Of a DNA stretch of 64,000 bases, positions 47,495 through 58,701 are shown piece by piece. The position numbers and the translations under genes are program-made. The notes beneath the pieces were generated by a model. It made no database searches, was not told where the DNA came from, and saw only the letters and a program-made list of their open reading frames with translations. Origin of the DNA: Gloeopeniophorella convolvens (taxonomy: Eukaryota; Basidiomycota; Agaricomycetes; Russulales). Position 1 is the stretch's first letter. Each line of letters starts with the position of its first letter. The DNA is taken from the NCBI GenBank assembly GCA_022496205.1, contig WTXD01000003.1:372001-436000 (forward strand), written 5' to 3'.

Positions 47495-49511
47495 ATGGCT
47501 ACTTTACTACCTCCTCCCAAACGACAAAAAGTCTATCATGGCATACCAGAACCAGTGCCTGTTCCTGTCGAACCGTCTCCAAACGTCGTCGTGCAGTTTG
47601 TGTCCGAGGAGGATGGCTCTGCCTTAGCGCCCGCAGTCAGCTTGCCTGCCAATGTTTCGCGAGACGACTTGCAGGCCCTAGTGAACAATCTGGCTGCCAA
47701 GGTGCGTACACCTTAGTGCATGCTCACCGTATGCTCACCGCACATTCGCGTTCCAGGCGGACGAACCTGTACCATTCCAATTTCACGTTGCACTGCCAGC
47801 CGACACCGTGACTAAGGATTCTGCACGGATAGTCATATCGAAATCGATAGAGGCGGACGTGCTTGCACATCCTTCCCACGCGTTCTCACCGGAAGATATC
47901 CTTGTCGTCCACTGTGCACCACAATCCGTGTTTCGCGTCAGACCAGCCACGCGATGCTCCTCTACTCTGTCAGGTGCGTTTGTTGCTCACTCGGACATAA
48001 GCCGGAGAGGGCTGATCTAGGGCTCGATGCATCGCAGGCCACTCATCCCCTATATTATGTGCATCCTTCTCTCCTACTGGAAACCTTCTTGCTACGGGCT
48101 CGGGGGATACGAATGCACGGTTATGGGATCTGTTGACAGAAACACCGTCGCACACGCTCTCCGGACACAAAGGTTGGGTCCTATGTGTCGAGTGGGAAGC
48201 CCTTGAGAGGAAGCTTGCTACAGGTGGCCATGACAGCCAGGTGCGTGTATGCTGGCGCATCAACTGCTTCGATGACTCATTTTCCCATACAGGTTCGAAT
48301 ATGGGAGCCCAAGACAGGAAAGCCCATAGGTGATGCCTTCAGAGGTCACTCAAAATGGATTACGTCTCTGGCCTGGGAACCAGTTCACATGTAAGCTTTT
48401 CTTTACCTCTCGTTGCAGGCTCGCTCAATCAGATCAGCAATCCGACGTCACCTCGGCTGGCGTCCTCATCAAAGGATGGAACAGTAAAAGTATGGGCAAT
48501 AGCCACGCGGAGACTGGAGTACACGCTGGGCGGTCATACTGCGAGCGTCAACGTAGTGCGGTGGGGAGGTGGAGGAATGAACGGCAAAGGTGTTCTATAC
48601 ACGGCTTCCTCGGATCGTACGGTCCGCATCTGGGATGCGAATGGGGTACGATCGTTTTGGCTTTGTTCCGATCCTCGACGCTCAGCTATCCTTAGGGCAA
48701 GTTACTCCACACTCTGAAGGATCACGCGCATTGGGTGACCACACTCTCCCTGAATACCGACTTTGTCCTGCGCACTGGCCCCTTCGATCATACTGGAAAA
48801 CGCCCATCTTCTGATGAAGAAGGTACGTGCGCCTGGGTGTGCTAAAGTAGTTTTGCCGACTTGATCATTTTTTACAGCCCAGTCCCGTGCCCTAGAACGA
48901 TACAACGCTCTCGTCTCTTCCACATCGGAACTCATGATCACAGGCTCCGATGATCACACACTTTTCTTGTGGTCGCTCTTCCCTTCTCGCGCAGACTCGA
49001 ACGCCCCCTCGGAGACAGCCGCCTCAAACGGGGGAAAACTCAAGCCACTAGCGCGGTTGACCGGACATCAGCGCCAAGTAGCACATGTTGCGTTCAGCCC
49101 TGATGGCCGTTGGGCCGCGAGCGCCGCATGGGATAATAGTGTACGGCTATGGGAAGGGCGCACTGGCAAGTTTGTTGCGACCCTTCGCGGACATATCGGT
49201 GCCGTATACAGACTCACCTGGTCTGCCGACTCCCGGCTTCTTGTAAGCGCGAGCAAAGACACAACGCTCAAGGTACGCGTATATTACGAGAATATTCCCT
49301 GAAAGCTAACATCTCTACCAGATCTGGGATCTCAAAACGTACAAGATCAAGACGGACCTTCCCGGGCACACGGATGAGGTTTACTGTGTTGACTTCGTAG
49401 CCGACAAGATAGTCAGTGGAGGCCGTGATCGCACGGTAAAAATGTGCGTATCTACTGTCTCGATATTCCACAGTGCTGATGACGCAGCTCCATGTTAGAT
49501 GGAAGAACTGA
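47495..49511 (+). CDS. RSA4: Notchless/Rsa4 WD40 protein, 60S ribosome assembly
   Basis: Rsa4 sits on pre-60S particles and is removed by the Rea1/Mdn1 ATPase through its N-terminal NLE domain. Starts MATLLPPPKRQKVYHG; the NLE domain spans VVVQFVSEEDGSALAP to about FVLPEDILVV-like text near 47,900. A WD40 propeller follows: THTLSGHKGWVLCVEWE, KPIGDAFRGHSKWITSLAWE, LEYTLGGHTASVNVVRW, ASSDRTVRIWDANG, a linker with Ser/Asp, GSDDHTLFLWSLFP, RLTGHQRQVAHVAFSPDGRW, TLRGHIGAVYRLTWSADSRL, and a last blade ending RDRTVKIWKN. The stop is TGA at 49509-49511 after an intron from about 49,444. Some blades are split across introns, and small indels may exist near 47,975-48,130. Confidence 0.85.
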
Positions 49512-50215
49512 TCATCCATAGTCTCGCGCTCGAACGGTAGTCCAACGTCACTTCACCTTACACCGTTACCCATGCCAATTCTCGACCCTGTTTTGCATGA
49601 TCCGGGGTTCTGATATCAACGAGTGTTCAGAACGGCTCTCACGAGCGTAACCGCTATACGGTTGAATGCCGAGGCATCACTGGTGCCTAGGAAGTGAACC
49701 GGGTTCTAGGCATGTCTGCATCTGATCCGTCTGAACAGACAGCACCCTCGTGCCCCTGTGCCGATTCTCGCTGTCGCTTCGGGGCCATACTTGGAGGTGG
49801 CTGGACCAAACTGGACACTCAGACTGCCATCTAGCTTTTTAGGCCCTCGTGTTAGTCGAACATCTAGATATCCACCAGTGAAGTCCACCGCACGATCGGT
49901 TTCCTGCTACCCATGTGTGCGTACCACGATCGTGCTCTTCGTGATCCCCGTGTCCTGGAGCAACGGCAAGTGACGCGTCAACCTGAGTCCGAGACGTAAA
50001 CGTCGCCGGTCATGTTCGGCACGAGCACTTTGCTTGGTCCCACCCTGGCCCACCCCAAACCTTGTCCACGGCAAGCACGCTTTGACCCTGCAGTCAAGCC
50101 ATTCCGTGAGCGGCTACTCGTGGCATATTTAAGCGAAGCGAATGCGAATGTCAGTCCTCAGGCCTCCTGCAGTTGCCCACCCTTTCAGAATCAAGTCCTT
50201 TCCTCCTTGCTGACC
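49512..50215. other. Upstream region of the first glp-like gene
   Basis: About 700 bp with no gene. It includes one copy (49,620-49,930) of a direct repeat found again at 51,700-52,010. A TATA-like catatttaag lies near 50,127, about 85 bp before the ATG. Confidence 0.5.
49620..49930. repeat. Direct repeat, copy 1 (upstream of glp-like gene A)
   Basis: Shares long matching blocks with 51,700-52,010, including aacggctctcacgagc, gaaccgggttctaggcatgt and ctagatatccaccagtgaag, with scattered differences and small gaps. The repeats flank successive copies of a glp-like gene and mark the ends of a segmental duplication. Confidence 0.75.
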
Positions 50216-51122
50216 ATGGTCCCCACCTCTCCCAAGCTGTCCATATTTGCAATGCTTGCCGCTGTGCTCATCGGTGCTAAGGCCGAAACACATACGATCA
50301 TTTTCGACAACAGGTCTAATCAAACCATTTTCACTGTTCCTCTGATGCTCACAAACTTCATAGGTGTGGATTCGGGACAGTAAGCTGGATACCCGGTCAA
50401 CGAATATTTCTGATATCGGGCCTAGCCTTTCCTGAAAGCAGGAGGCACGACGTTCTCCACTGGCGGATCAGTCACGTTCAACGGTCCCTTCGTAGCCGGG
50501 ATAGCGTCAGTGTCCTTCCAATCACAGTCATGCATGCTCAGCCTCACCTCGCAACTTTCACAGCTACTTGCAAACAGGTCTGACATCTCAGCCTATCAGT
50601 TCGCATCGATGCTTGACGGTTCATGCTGTCCATAGGTGGCTGCGGAGATAATGGTGAAAACTGCGTGCTGGTCGAGACGACATTGAGGAACCCTACCTCT
50701 CCTGGGAGCGGCTCGAGCACTGATCTCTCTCTTATCCCGCCGTGAGTTGTCTTATTCTTGGAGCAATCCCGTTTCCAATCATTGTCTCTCCAGGCACGCC
50801 TTCCAAATCACCACTGGTTTCGGGTAGGCTATACCCTTTGCTTGTACCATACCAATCACTGATTGAGAGTTAGCTATTTCGATGGTTGCGATGGCGCTGG
50901 TGCAGACTGTGAGTATAGAGCCAGCTCCTTAATTGCTTTTGCACCGTGTCTCACGCCTCCCCAGGCACTGGACCCAACTGTGCCGCAGCATTTGAGGACC
51001 CTTCTCAGACGTTCAAACAAGTTGCCTGCCAGGCTGACAACGTCAGTGCAACTGTAGACATTGACTAAGAGGGACGCTGACATTTCCCACAGGTCAATCT
51101 CGCGATTACCTTCTGCGACTGA
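50216..51122 (+). CDS. Glycopeptide (glp)-like small secreted protein, copy A
   Basis: Resembles the glycopeptide proteins of white-rot fungi, reported in Phanerochaete to promote hydroxyl-radical production with iron. Function here is by resemblance only. Signal peptide MVPTSPKLSIFAMLAAVLIG then AKAETHTIIFDN. The mature part has NCGFGT-like text split by introns, VTFNGPFVAGIAYLQTG, CGDNGENCVLVETTL, SPGSGSSTDLSLIPPHAFQI, FDGCDGAGADC, and a Cys-containing end VNLAITFCD. Two micro-exons are notable: 50364-50379 (16 nt) and 50564-50577 (14 nt, YLQTG). Nine or so introns, 45-58 bp each. Stop TGA at 51120-51122. The frame is intact. A TATA-like element lies near 50,127. Confidence 0.65.
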
Positions 51123-51520
51123 ACGGCGAAACAAAGAAACCTTTTGTAAGTCCTGCCCCGGGATAGCCAATGAGATCTGTACGAATACATTCGTTGTGAA
51201 ATAATGTACGATGCTGTTCTTGTGACTGGCTTATTCAATGCCTTGCAGTTCTCCTTCCGTTTTCGAGCTACCGAGAAAGTCCCAGTTACGAAGCTGGCTC
51301 AAGAGGAACCGCGATGGCGCGCTCTCAGGTGGCACCCCTTAGGTCCCATTGCATACACAAACGCGGCCCGTTCATAAATCTAGCATACACGTCGAGAGCG
51401 GGCGACTCGGCCCTGCATAGCTATAGACCTGCACGCGGCTCGGCGTTGGCGACTCGTTGTCAGTCCTCAGACTGCTCTTGTCTTTCGGTATTGCTCTCCT
51501 CCAACCTCAGCATACCAGTC
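51123..51520. other. 3' flank of copy A and 5' flank of the remnant
   Basis: About 400 bp. The first half matches the 3' flank of copy B (53,640-53,770), for example gagaaagt and agttacgaagctggctcaa. The second half resembles the 5' leader of copy C (cagtcctcagactgctc). So the segment preserves the junction of a duplicated two-gene module. Confidence 0.5.
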
Positions 51521-51650
51521 ATGTACTAGTACTTTACTTCTGTCCTCGTCCCACTTGCTTCGCTCACGGCAGCCTTCGTTGGAGCGCAAGCTGAACACAC
51601 GATCGCGTCCGACAACGAGTCAGCATTCGGTACACAATTCAGTCCATTTC
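51521..51650 (+). pseudogene. Glp-like exon-1 remnant (copy C type)
   Basis: Begins ATGTAC as in copy C, but with a TAGTAC insertion that puts a stop after two codons. The rest matches copy C's signal peptide (roughly TSVLVPLASLTAAFVGAQAE) up to the first intron (attcagtccatttctac). No later glp exons follow; the duplicated upstream repeat begins instead. It is therefore a truncated, non-functional copy left by the duplication. Confidence 0.75.
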
Positions 51651-52688
51651 TACTACCCAGGCCATTTTTCGGCCTTGTGTCGCACAACCTACTCTGATAC
51701 AGAAGGGTTCCTAGAACGGCTCTCACGAGCATATGGTCGAACGCCGAGGCTTATCGGCGCATAGGAAGCGAACCGGGTTCTAGGCATGTCTACATCTGAT
51801 CCGCCTGGCTAGCCTACAACACCCTCCACCCTTGTGCCGATTCTTGCTGTCAGTTGTGAGCCGTATTCGGAAATGGCGGGACCAAACTGGGCACTCAAAG
51901 TCCCAAACTGCTGATTGGCTTAGCCTTCTCGGCCCTCGTGTCAGTCGGTCGTCTAGATATCCACCAGTGAAGTCCACAGCACGACTGGCCTCCAGCTGCC
52001 CATAACGCGAAGTATAGACATATTCTCCGTGATTCCCATATCTTCTAGTGACGGCGATAACGCGTCGATCTGATTTCGGGACTCCGACGTGATCGTCGCC
52101 GGCCCAACATGCATCATTGTCCGACACGAGCTCTTTGCTTGGGCCCTATACCCCAGACCTCGTCTACAGGCAGCTAGGGAGCTCACGACGCGCGGGCGAT
52201 TGCCCGCGATAGCGCACGAGACGCCGGTACGCAACGACGCAACGACGCTCCTCGTATCGAAGGATGCGCCCAGCTCATTCACGTACCACCCAACACACCC
52301 AGCACACGACACGACGCAGGCATGCACATGCATCCTCACATACTGGCTTCGGTGTTGCAATGGCGATATGCGAGGCTAGTCCATATGGCACGAGGCACGT
52401 CGAGCGAGGCTGAGGCCGCCGGAATATATGGGAAGGATGCATCAAGTAGACCAACATGCTGCATGGGGTTCTGCCCGCCGAGGTGCACGTTGATGGGTTC
52501 GAAATAAGAAAAAAAAAACACCTCTAATCCGGTAAGCACACTTTGACCCTGGGATCGAGCTATCCCGGAACGACCACCCTGACCACCCATGGCATATTTA
52601 GGCGGGGTGAACTTGGCTGGATGTCAGTCTTCAGGCCTCCTGTAGTTGCCTTTTGTCTCGGAACCAAACCCTTTCCTTCCTGTTGACC
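51651..52688. other. Upstream region of copy B with direct repeat
   Basis: About 1.04 kb without a gene. It contains repeat copy 2 (51,700-52,010), then unique sequence up to a short A-run at about 52,510, then the copy B promoter with gcatatttaggcg near 52,593, matching the copy A leader. Confidence 0.45.
51700..52010. repeat. Direct repeat, copy 2 (upstream of glp-like gene B)
   Basis: Partner of 49,620-49,930. Matching blocks are in the same order and orientation, but more diverged in the centre than at the ends. Confidence 0.75.
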
Positions 52689-53603
52689 ATGGTTTCCGCC
52701 TCTCCCAAGTTGTCCATGTTCGCAGTGGTTGCCGCTGCGCTCATCGGTGTCCACGCCGAAACGCATACGGTCAAATTCGACAACAAGTGAGATCAAACCT
52801 TTGTCCGAATTGCTGCGATACTCACCGCTCGTAGGTGTGGACACGGGACAGTAAGCCGGATAGCCGGTTGACGAGGACGCGCATGGCTGATATCGAGCCC
52901 ACTGCTACTTAGCCAATTCTGAAATCAGGAGGCGTGACGCACTCCACTGGCCAGGCGGTCACGTTCAATGGTCCCTTCGTAGCCGGGATAGCGTCAGTAT
53001 CCCAGTCATACATGCTCAGCCTCGCCTCACCATTTTTGCAGCTACTTGCAAACAGGTCTGGCATCTCAGCCTATCGGTCTGTAACAGTGCTTGATGGTGC
53101 ATGCTGCTCTCAGGTGCATGCGGAGACAATGGCGAAAACTGCGTGCTGGTTGAGACGACATTGAGGAACCCTACCTCTCCTGGGAGTGGCTCGAGCACTG
53201 ACCTCTCTCTTATCCCTCCGTGAGTTGATCTTATTCTTGGAGCAATCCCGTTTCCAAACATTGCCTTTCCAGGCATGCCTTCCAAATCACCACTGGTTTC
53301 GGGTAAGCTATACCCTTCGTTCATACCGCCCTAATCATTGATCGAGAGTTAGCTATTATAACGGCTGCAATGGCGCGGGCGCGGACTGTGAGTATTGAGT
53401 CGCCTCCTTGGTCGCTATGCATTGTATCTCACGATTTTCCAGGCACTGGGCCCAACTGTGCCGCTGCATTTGAGTCACCTCCTCAGACATACAAACAGGT
53501 TGCATGCGAAGCTGATAATGTCAGTGCAACTCTGTGAATATTGACCAAGAGGAACGCTTACCTTGTCCCACAGGTCAATCTCGTGATCACCTTCTGCAAC
53601 TGA
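52689..53603 (+). CDS. Glycopeptide (glp)-like small secreted protein, copy B
   Basis: Close paralog of copy A. Signal peptide MVSASPKLSMFAVVAAALIG then VHAETHTVKFDN. The 14-nt and 16-nt micro-exons, intron positions and mature motifs (CGDNGENCVLVETTL, SPGSGSSTDLSLIPP, NGCNGAGADC, VNLVITFCN) are conserved. Introns also match copy A over most of their length, indicating recent duplication. All splice sites look usable and no frame break is needed. Stop TGA at 53601-53603. Function by resemblance only, as for copy A. Confidence 0.65.
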
Positions 53604-54670
53604 GCTGCGAAAAAGCCCTTTCTTGAAGCACTGACCCGGGATAGCCAATGAGATGTGTACATTCGTTATGAAATAACGTACGATGATATTCTTGCAGCGA
53701 CTGGCTCATTCAATGCCTTGCAGTCCACCGAGAAAGTCTCAGTTACGAAGCTGGCTCAACTGAGGAATCGCGCTGGCACTTTCTCGGGCCGGCACACCCT
53801 CGCCTTCGTACCCGGTTGCGCGTCAGAACCTGGATCACATTCCATGCACTCATGCCGCCCATGCGCAAACATGTCATACATTCGAAGAACGGGCAATTCA
53901 ATCTATAGCACCAAAGCGCTAGGAATCGCGCTCGGCGTCCCCCAGTGTTCACATGTGCACGGACGCCACTTTGCGTATATTCGATGCTGATGCGAGCTGC
54001 GGTTTGAAACGTGTCGACGTCAATGGAGGGGTTTATTTGGGCCTCGTAAATATGGAAGCCACAGGAGCGCTCAGCGGTGCAGCGGAACCCGCCCCAGTCC
54101 GACGCCCAAGCTTCAATCTACAGCTAGATTTCTACATTGTGAACTGACGCTCGCTGCAGTAGCGACTATCGTGATAAGCGCTGGGTCCAACTTGCCTCCG
54201 GCCGTCATCTGCTCTGTTGCTAGCGCCCCACACTTGACACTCGGACGAGTCAGGCGCTGATGTTCAGAGGCGCAGGTGCGCGCCTACTCATACTGTGCGC
54301 TCAGTCAGGCCGCTGCTCGACGGTCACGAGTATGTTTTGAAACGTACAGCTACCAAACGAAGGACACCCTAGCACGTGTATTCCAACATCGCCAGCGCCG
54401 CGATGCGGAGTCGTTCGCTGCTTTGGTCGGCTTGAGCGTTGCCCGGGCCTTTCGCCGTCCACCTCCGGACCCGCTACCCACGGCTCATGCTACGGGGATG
54501 TTGTCGACCCGACAGTCTCATCGTCTTTACCGTGGCACTATGGCTCCATTTTATCAAAATCTGGAGTGTCTTTGAGCTATAAAAACGCACGCGACTCGAC
54601 GTGGACGACCCATTGCCAGTCCTCAGACTGCTCATTACTCTCAGTCGAGTCCTCAGCTTCAACACCAGTC
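53604..54670. other. Region between copies B and C
   Basis: About 1.07 kb. The first 170 bp match the 3' flank of copy A. The rest has no recognisable gene. A TATA-like ctataaaaacg lies at about 54,577. Confidence 0.4.
54577..54584 (+). promoter_or_regulatory. TATA-like element of glp-like copy C
   Basis: The sequence tataaaaa lies about 90 bp before the ATG of copy C. Copies A and B have catatttaa/g variants at similar distances. Start sites were not mapped. Confidence 0.5.
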
Positions 54671-55615
54671 ATGTACTTCACTTCGATCCTCGCCCCGCTC
54701 GCTGCGCTCATGGCAGCTTTCGTTGGAGCACAAGCTGAACAGCACACGATCACGTTCGACAACAAGTCAGTACAAGATTCAGTCTATTTCTACGCGCGGT
54801 TCTCATAACCCCTTGAACTTTACCTTCCAGGTGTGGACGTGGAACGGTACGTATCGCTAGCATGCGGCCGGCCGTGTACTATTGACACTCAGCCTATCAT
54901 GTCAGCCCTACCTGAAGGCCAACGGCACGACTTTTTCCACTGGCCAAGCGTACACCTCCGGGGGGCCCTTCATCAGTGGCATCGCGTAAGTGCTTCTGCG
55001 ACCTCGCCCGCCGTGCGCTGCTGACTCACGTCGCGCAGGTACCTGCAGACAGGTTTGTCAGCACCACCGGGCTGATTCACAGCGCGTCTGACCGCATGCG
55101 CCACTGCAGGCCCGTGTGGTGACAACGGCGAGAACTGTGTCCTCGTCGAGACCACGCTCAAGAACCCGACCACCCCCGGCAGCGGGTCCAGCACGGACCT
55201 GTCCTTGATCCCACCGTAAGTATTTAATTGCTGCGTCTGCATCAGAAGCCTTCATAAACCTCGGCAACAGGCACGCATTCCAGATTACCACCGGATTCCG
55301 GTAAGCTCTGCCCCCCTATGCGACGGCCTTTTTTGCAGCGGCTGATGTGCGGCGGCTAAGCTACACCAACGGCTGCGACGGGCAGGCGGACTGTAAGCCC
55401 TACCGGCCCTTTGCGCCCGTATCGCAGCCGCTGAGTTTAATTGGCATCCAGGCAAGGAGCCCAACTGCCCTGAGGCTTTCGAGACGCCCGACCAGACGTG
55501 GAAGCAGGTCGCTTGCCAGGTGGACAACGTGAGTACCAGAGCCGCTGCGCCCGTGTGGGAACGACGCTGATTGCGTTCGCGACAGGTCGACCTGGTCATC
55601 ACCTTCTGTGATTGA
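54671..55615 (+). CDS. Glycopeptide (glp)-like small secreted protein, copy C
   Basis: More diverged paralog. Signal peptide MYFTSILAPLAALMAAFVG then AQAEQHTITFDN. The mature protein has TTFSTGQAYTSGGPFISGIA, a 14-nt micro-exon (YLQTG, near 55,040), CGDNGENCVLVETTL, TPGSGSSTDLSLIPPHAFQI, TNGCDGQADC, EPNCPEAFETPDQTWKQV and an end VDLVITFCD. Introns are in the same places as in copies A and B but differ in sequence and are GC-richer, so this lineage split earlier. TGA at 55613-55615. Frame intact. Confidence 0.65.
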
Positions 55616-56943
55616 AGCGCCTTCGCGTGTGTATGTGCTGTATATCGCGGCGCAGGCATATGATTGCGATGCCCGCTCAACGAAAGGTAAGATCAACTCC
55701 ATGTCAATTGAACTCTATTTTGCGACCTGTATGCCTCCTTCGATTTGTACACCATCTGTCGTACGGCCGTAATGAATGGCTGTTTTATTTTCGAAGTCCT
55801 TCGTGTTACGCATGTCGATAAGGCAGAGGCTCTCCACCCTGGTGGGAACCCAGTCTGCTCTATGTACCCACGCCAAGTAGCAAGACAAAAGAGTCTAGCG
55901 GTGATGCGTGCGAACTGCCTGGGCCGCTGCCCCAAGGGGGCCAGCTGGCAGCATCGAGACAATCGGATGGGGGAAGCGGGGGCGCGCCCGCGCCTCGGCT
56001 ATCGGCCTGATAGCAGCGCGCATCTCCGCATCGGACTTCGTGAAGCCTGCTTTTCGCTGCGGTGCCCATGCCAAGTTGCTAGATAGCATCAGCAGCGTGA
56101 CAAAGAGGTCATCGAAAGGACCAGATGTGCGCTGTAGCGTTTGGAAGCATGTCTATATGCAGCCTGGGTGGGTGGCGGCATGTCAGGCCGCGGACGCAGG
56201 ACTTGTCAGGGAGGCTTTGGCATGATGCCTGTCCAGTCATCCGCAGCAGGCCGGCGTCGGAAGGAAGCTCGGATAGGAAAACGGATTGACTTGCGCGGGG
56301 AGCTGATCGGGGCATCTTTGCTCATGAATTGAAAGTCGAAGCTGCCAGGGCTGGCGTGCCGTAAGCGGCGCGCCGCTGTCGGGCAATGTATACTTAGGGC
56401 TCGCAATTGGAGACCCATCGAGGAAGATCCATTCAAGGCAATGGAATCCAAGAGACTTGTTTGCTGGTGTTGCGGGCGAGCGACGACCGTTCTAGTCAGT
56501 TGCAGCTTCATGCATCCATATGTAGCCACAAAGGTAATTCGCCACCTGGTTGTGCTGCGTACTCGGATCCGCCAGGGCAGGCTGCAAGCCGCGCGACCGA
56601 GGCAATTCACGTATGGAAAGCTCGCGGCCAAGATCGAAGCCAGACTTGCGCCCGTGGGCTGGTACCCGCGAGTCGCGTAAACCCAACGCATCAGAGAGAA
56701 ACGGTCGCGGCGTGTGCACGAGCAGCACAACGGGCAACAGCGCGTGGATCAGTCCATCTGTGATCGATACAAGGTGATTCCAACGTCATGTCGAGCCGCT
56801 CACTCCCGTCGGCAAGCGATACTTAGCGCAGAAAACAAAAGAAAATATTAATTCCTGAGAGCATGATTACTCCACGTCATCACACGCCGGCCCTCGTCCA
56901 CTTCTCTCATCGCTCGGTATAATACCCTACATCGATCTTTACT
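55616..56943. other. No recognisable gene
   Basis: About 1.3 kb. Overlapping open frames of up to 170 codons on both strands lack motifs and look like chance frames in GC-rich DNA. The 100 bp before 56,944 contain a TATA-like ggtataatacc at about 56,915, just upstream of the next gene. Confidence 0.4.
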
Positions 56944-58701
56944 ATGGACGGCGATGAGCTGTCTCAGCATTTGATATACCGTCCTTCGTCCCCAGAATTC
57001 GACATCCCCGATTACCTGCCCATTCGAAGGGTCAAGCCGCTCCCAAAGCGCAAGCGCAGCTCGCCAGGTCCAGCAGGCCGCTGCCCCTCGATACCATGCT
57101 CCCCCCCGTCCTGCCACCGCCCCCGGGTCCCGATGCCACTGCAGAAGAGCTCATCGCACACGCCGAGGTGCTCTCGGCGCAGATCACCTTCCAGTCGTAC
57201 TTCCTCCCTTCCATTAGCGGCGTCACAGACTTTTCTCGCCACAGCCTCGAGGCGCCATCGGAAGCACCGCTCGAATTCGACATGTCACTCACGGACGATC
57301 AGGATGGGGATCAGATGGAACACCTGCGCCAGCCGGGGAACGCAAAGAAACGCAAGGTGCCGGCACACCTTTCGGGCTCACAGATGGGGCCCGACTCGAC
57401 AGACGTGCATTCTGGGGACGAGGAGCAGCCCGCGGAGAGGGCTGCCCCTCGTCTCGCGTCCTCTGGGGACGCCGCGGAGGATGACCAGGCCTTCGCCACG
57501 GGGATAGACGTGCAGCGCGGGAAGATGCTCCCTGCCACGCTTGTGGGCCTGCAGCAGAAGGAGATCCTCAAGCACCGGAGGCGGCAGCTGGCGACCGCCC
57601 TGGCGGCGCCGACGCTGGCCGACTCGCTCGCGATGGACCAGGCGCTGCTGGCTGACTACGCACTGCTCCACGACAGACACGCCACCGTGAGCCGGAACGC
57701 GCGGCTCAAATCGCGCGTTCTGCGGCGGCGTGCGACGCGCGCGGTCCGCCGGCACCGCCCCTCGCAATCGTCCCCGCCTCCTCCCGAGCCGGCACGCCGC
57801 ACGTTCCCCGCCAGCGATTTTACGTTCATGAACCTCAGCACAGGTGTGTCTGCATCGGTTTATGGCATCCGCACGCATTCGACTGGTTGATGGCGCTTCG
57901 TCATCAGCTTCGGAGCGCCTTATGGCCATGCGCGCGGAGTATGCGCTGCTGCACGGCCGCTTCAAGGACGAGCTCGCGCGGCAGGCCGAGAAGGCGGCGG
58001 AGAGCGCAAAGGAAGCGGCGGCGGCTGCCAAGCGCAGCGAGCGCGCGGTGCGCAAGGCGCGCGCGGCGGCAGCAGCAACGGTGATGGCGGCGGCGCAGAC
58101 GCCGCAAGATACGGACACGGGCGCGGCGGTGAAATCTCCGAGCCCTGCGAAGGCTTCGGGGAAGAAGAAGAAGCGATCCGCATTGGCAAATGCGTCGAAT
58201 CCGCATCACCTTCGCAATTACGTGCCATCGCGGATTCCGAACCAAGGCCACCTGAACGCAGCGCAGTTGGGGACGAACGCGCAGAACTTGCTGAGCCCGC
58301 TGCCGCTGCTGTTCCTGTCGGCGCAGATCCCGCCGCGGCGGGGGGCGGCGGTGCGGCCGCTGGCGGCGGCGTCGCAGCTTGCGAACCCGGCGGAGGAGTG
58401 GATCTGCCCGTCCTGCGAGTACCGGCTGTTCTACGGGGACGAGCAGGCGTACCGGACGGGGGTGCGGAACCGGAAGAAGATACTGAAGCGTCGACGGCGT
58501 GCGCGGGAGCGAGCGGCGGCGGCTGCGAACGGAAGCGGGACGGGGGTCGGGGTGGCGGCGGGCGGGAAAGGAAGCGTGGTCGATGACGAGGAAGATCTCG
58601 ATTTTGAGACGGGGGGTTCTGGATTGGCGCCGGAGCCGACGAGATTTGCGGGGGGCGGGGAGGGGCGTCGGTTTGAGGGAGGCGGGGGTGCGGGTGGATG
58701 A
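56944..58701 (+). CDS. Unknown basic protein with a CPSC-type motif
   Basis: Not recognised. Starts MDGDELSQHLIYRPSSPEF, then DIPDYLPIRRVKPLPKRKR, a nuclear-signal-like basic cluster. A one-base loss near 57,083 links it to MLPPVLPPPPGPDATAEEL and a long helical part with acidic spacers (SLTDDQDGDQME) and a KHRRRQLATALA-like basic helix. One intron (about 57,844-57,905) precedes a coiled coil of Ala, Lys and Arg (ARQAEKAAESAKEAAAAAKR). Then HHLRNYVPSRIPNQGHLNAA and WICPSCEYRLFYGDEQAYRT, the most conserved-looking block, followed by a basic KKILKRRRRARERAAAA stretch and a Gly/Ala-rich end. TGA at 58699-58701. Only one CxxC is visible, so a zinc finger is not certain. A nuclear role is suggested by composition only. 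Confidence 0.55.

Noticed and set aside
55900..56760. Overlapping open frames of 100-174 codons on both strands
   Set aside because: No motif, no splice signals that extend them, and composition like random GC-rich DNA.
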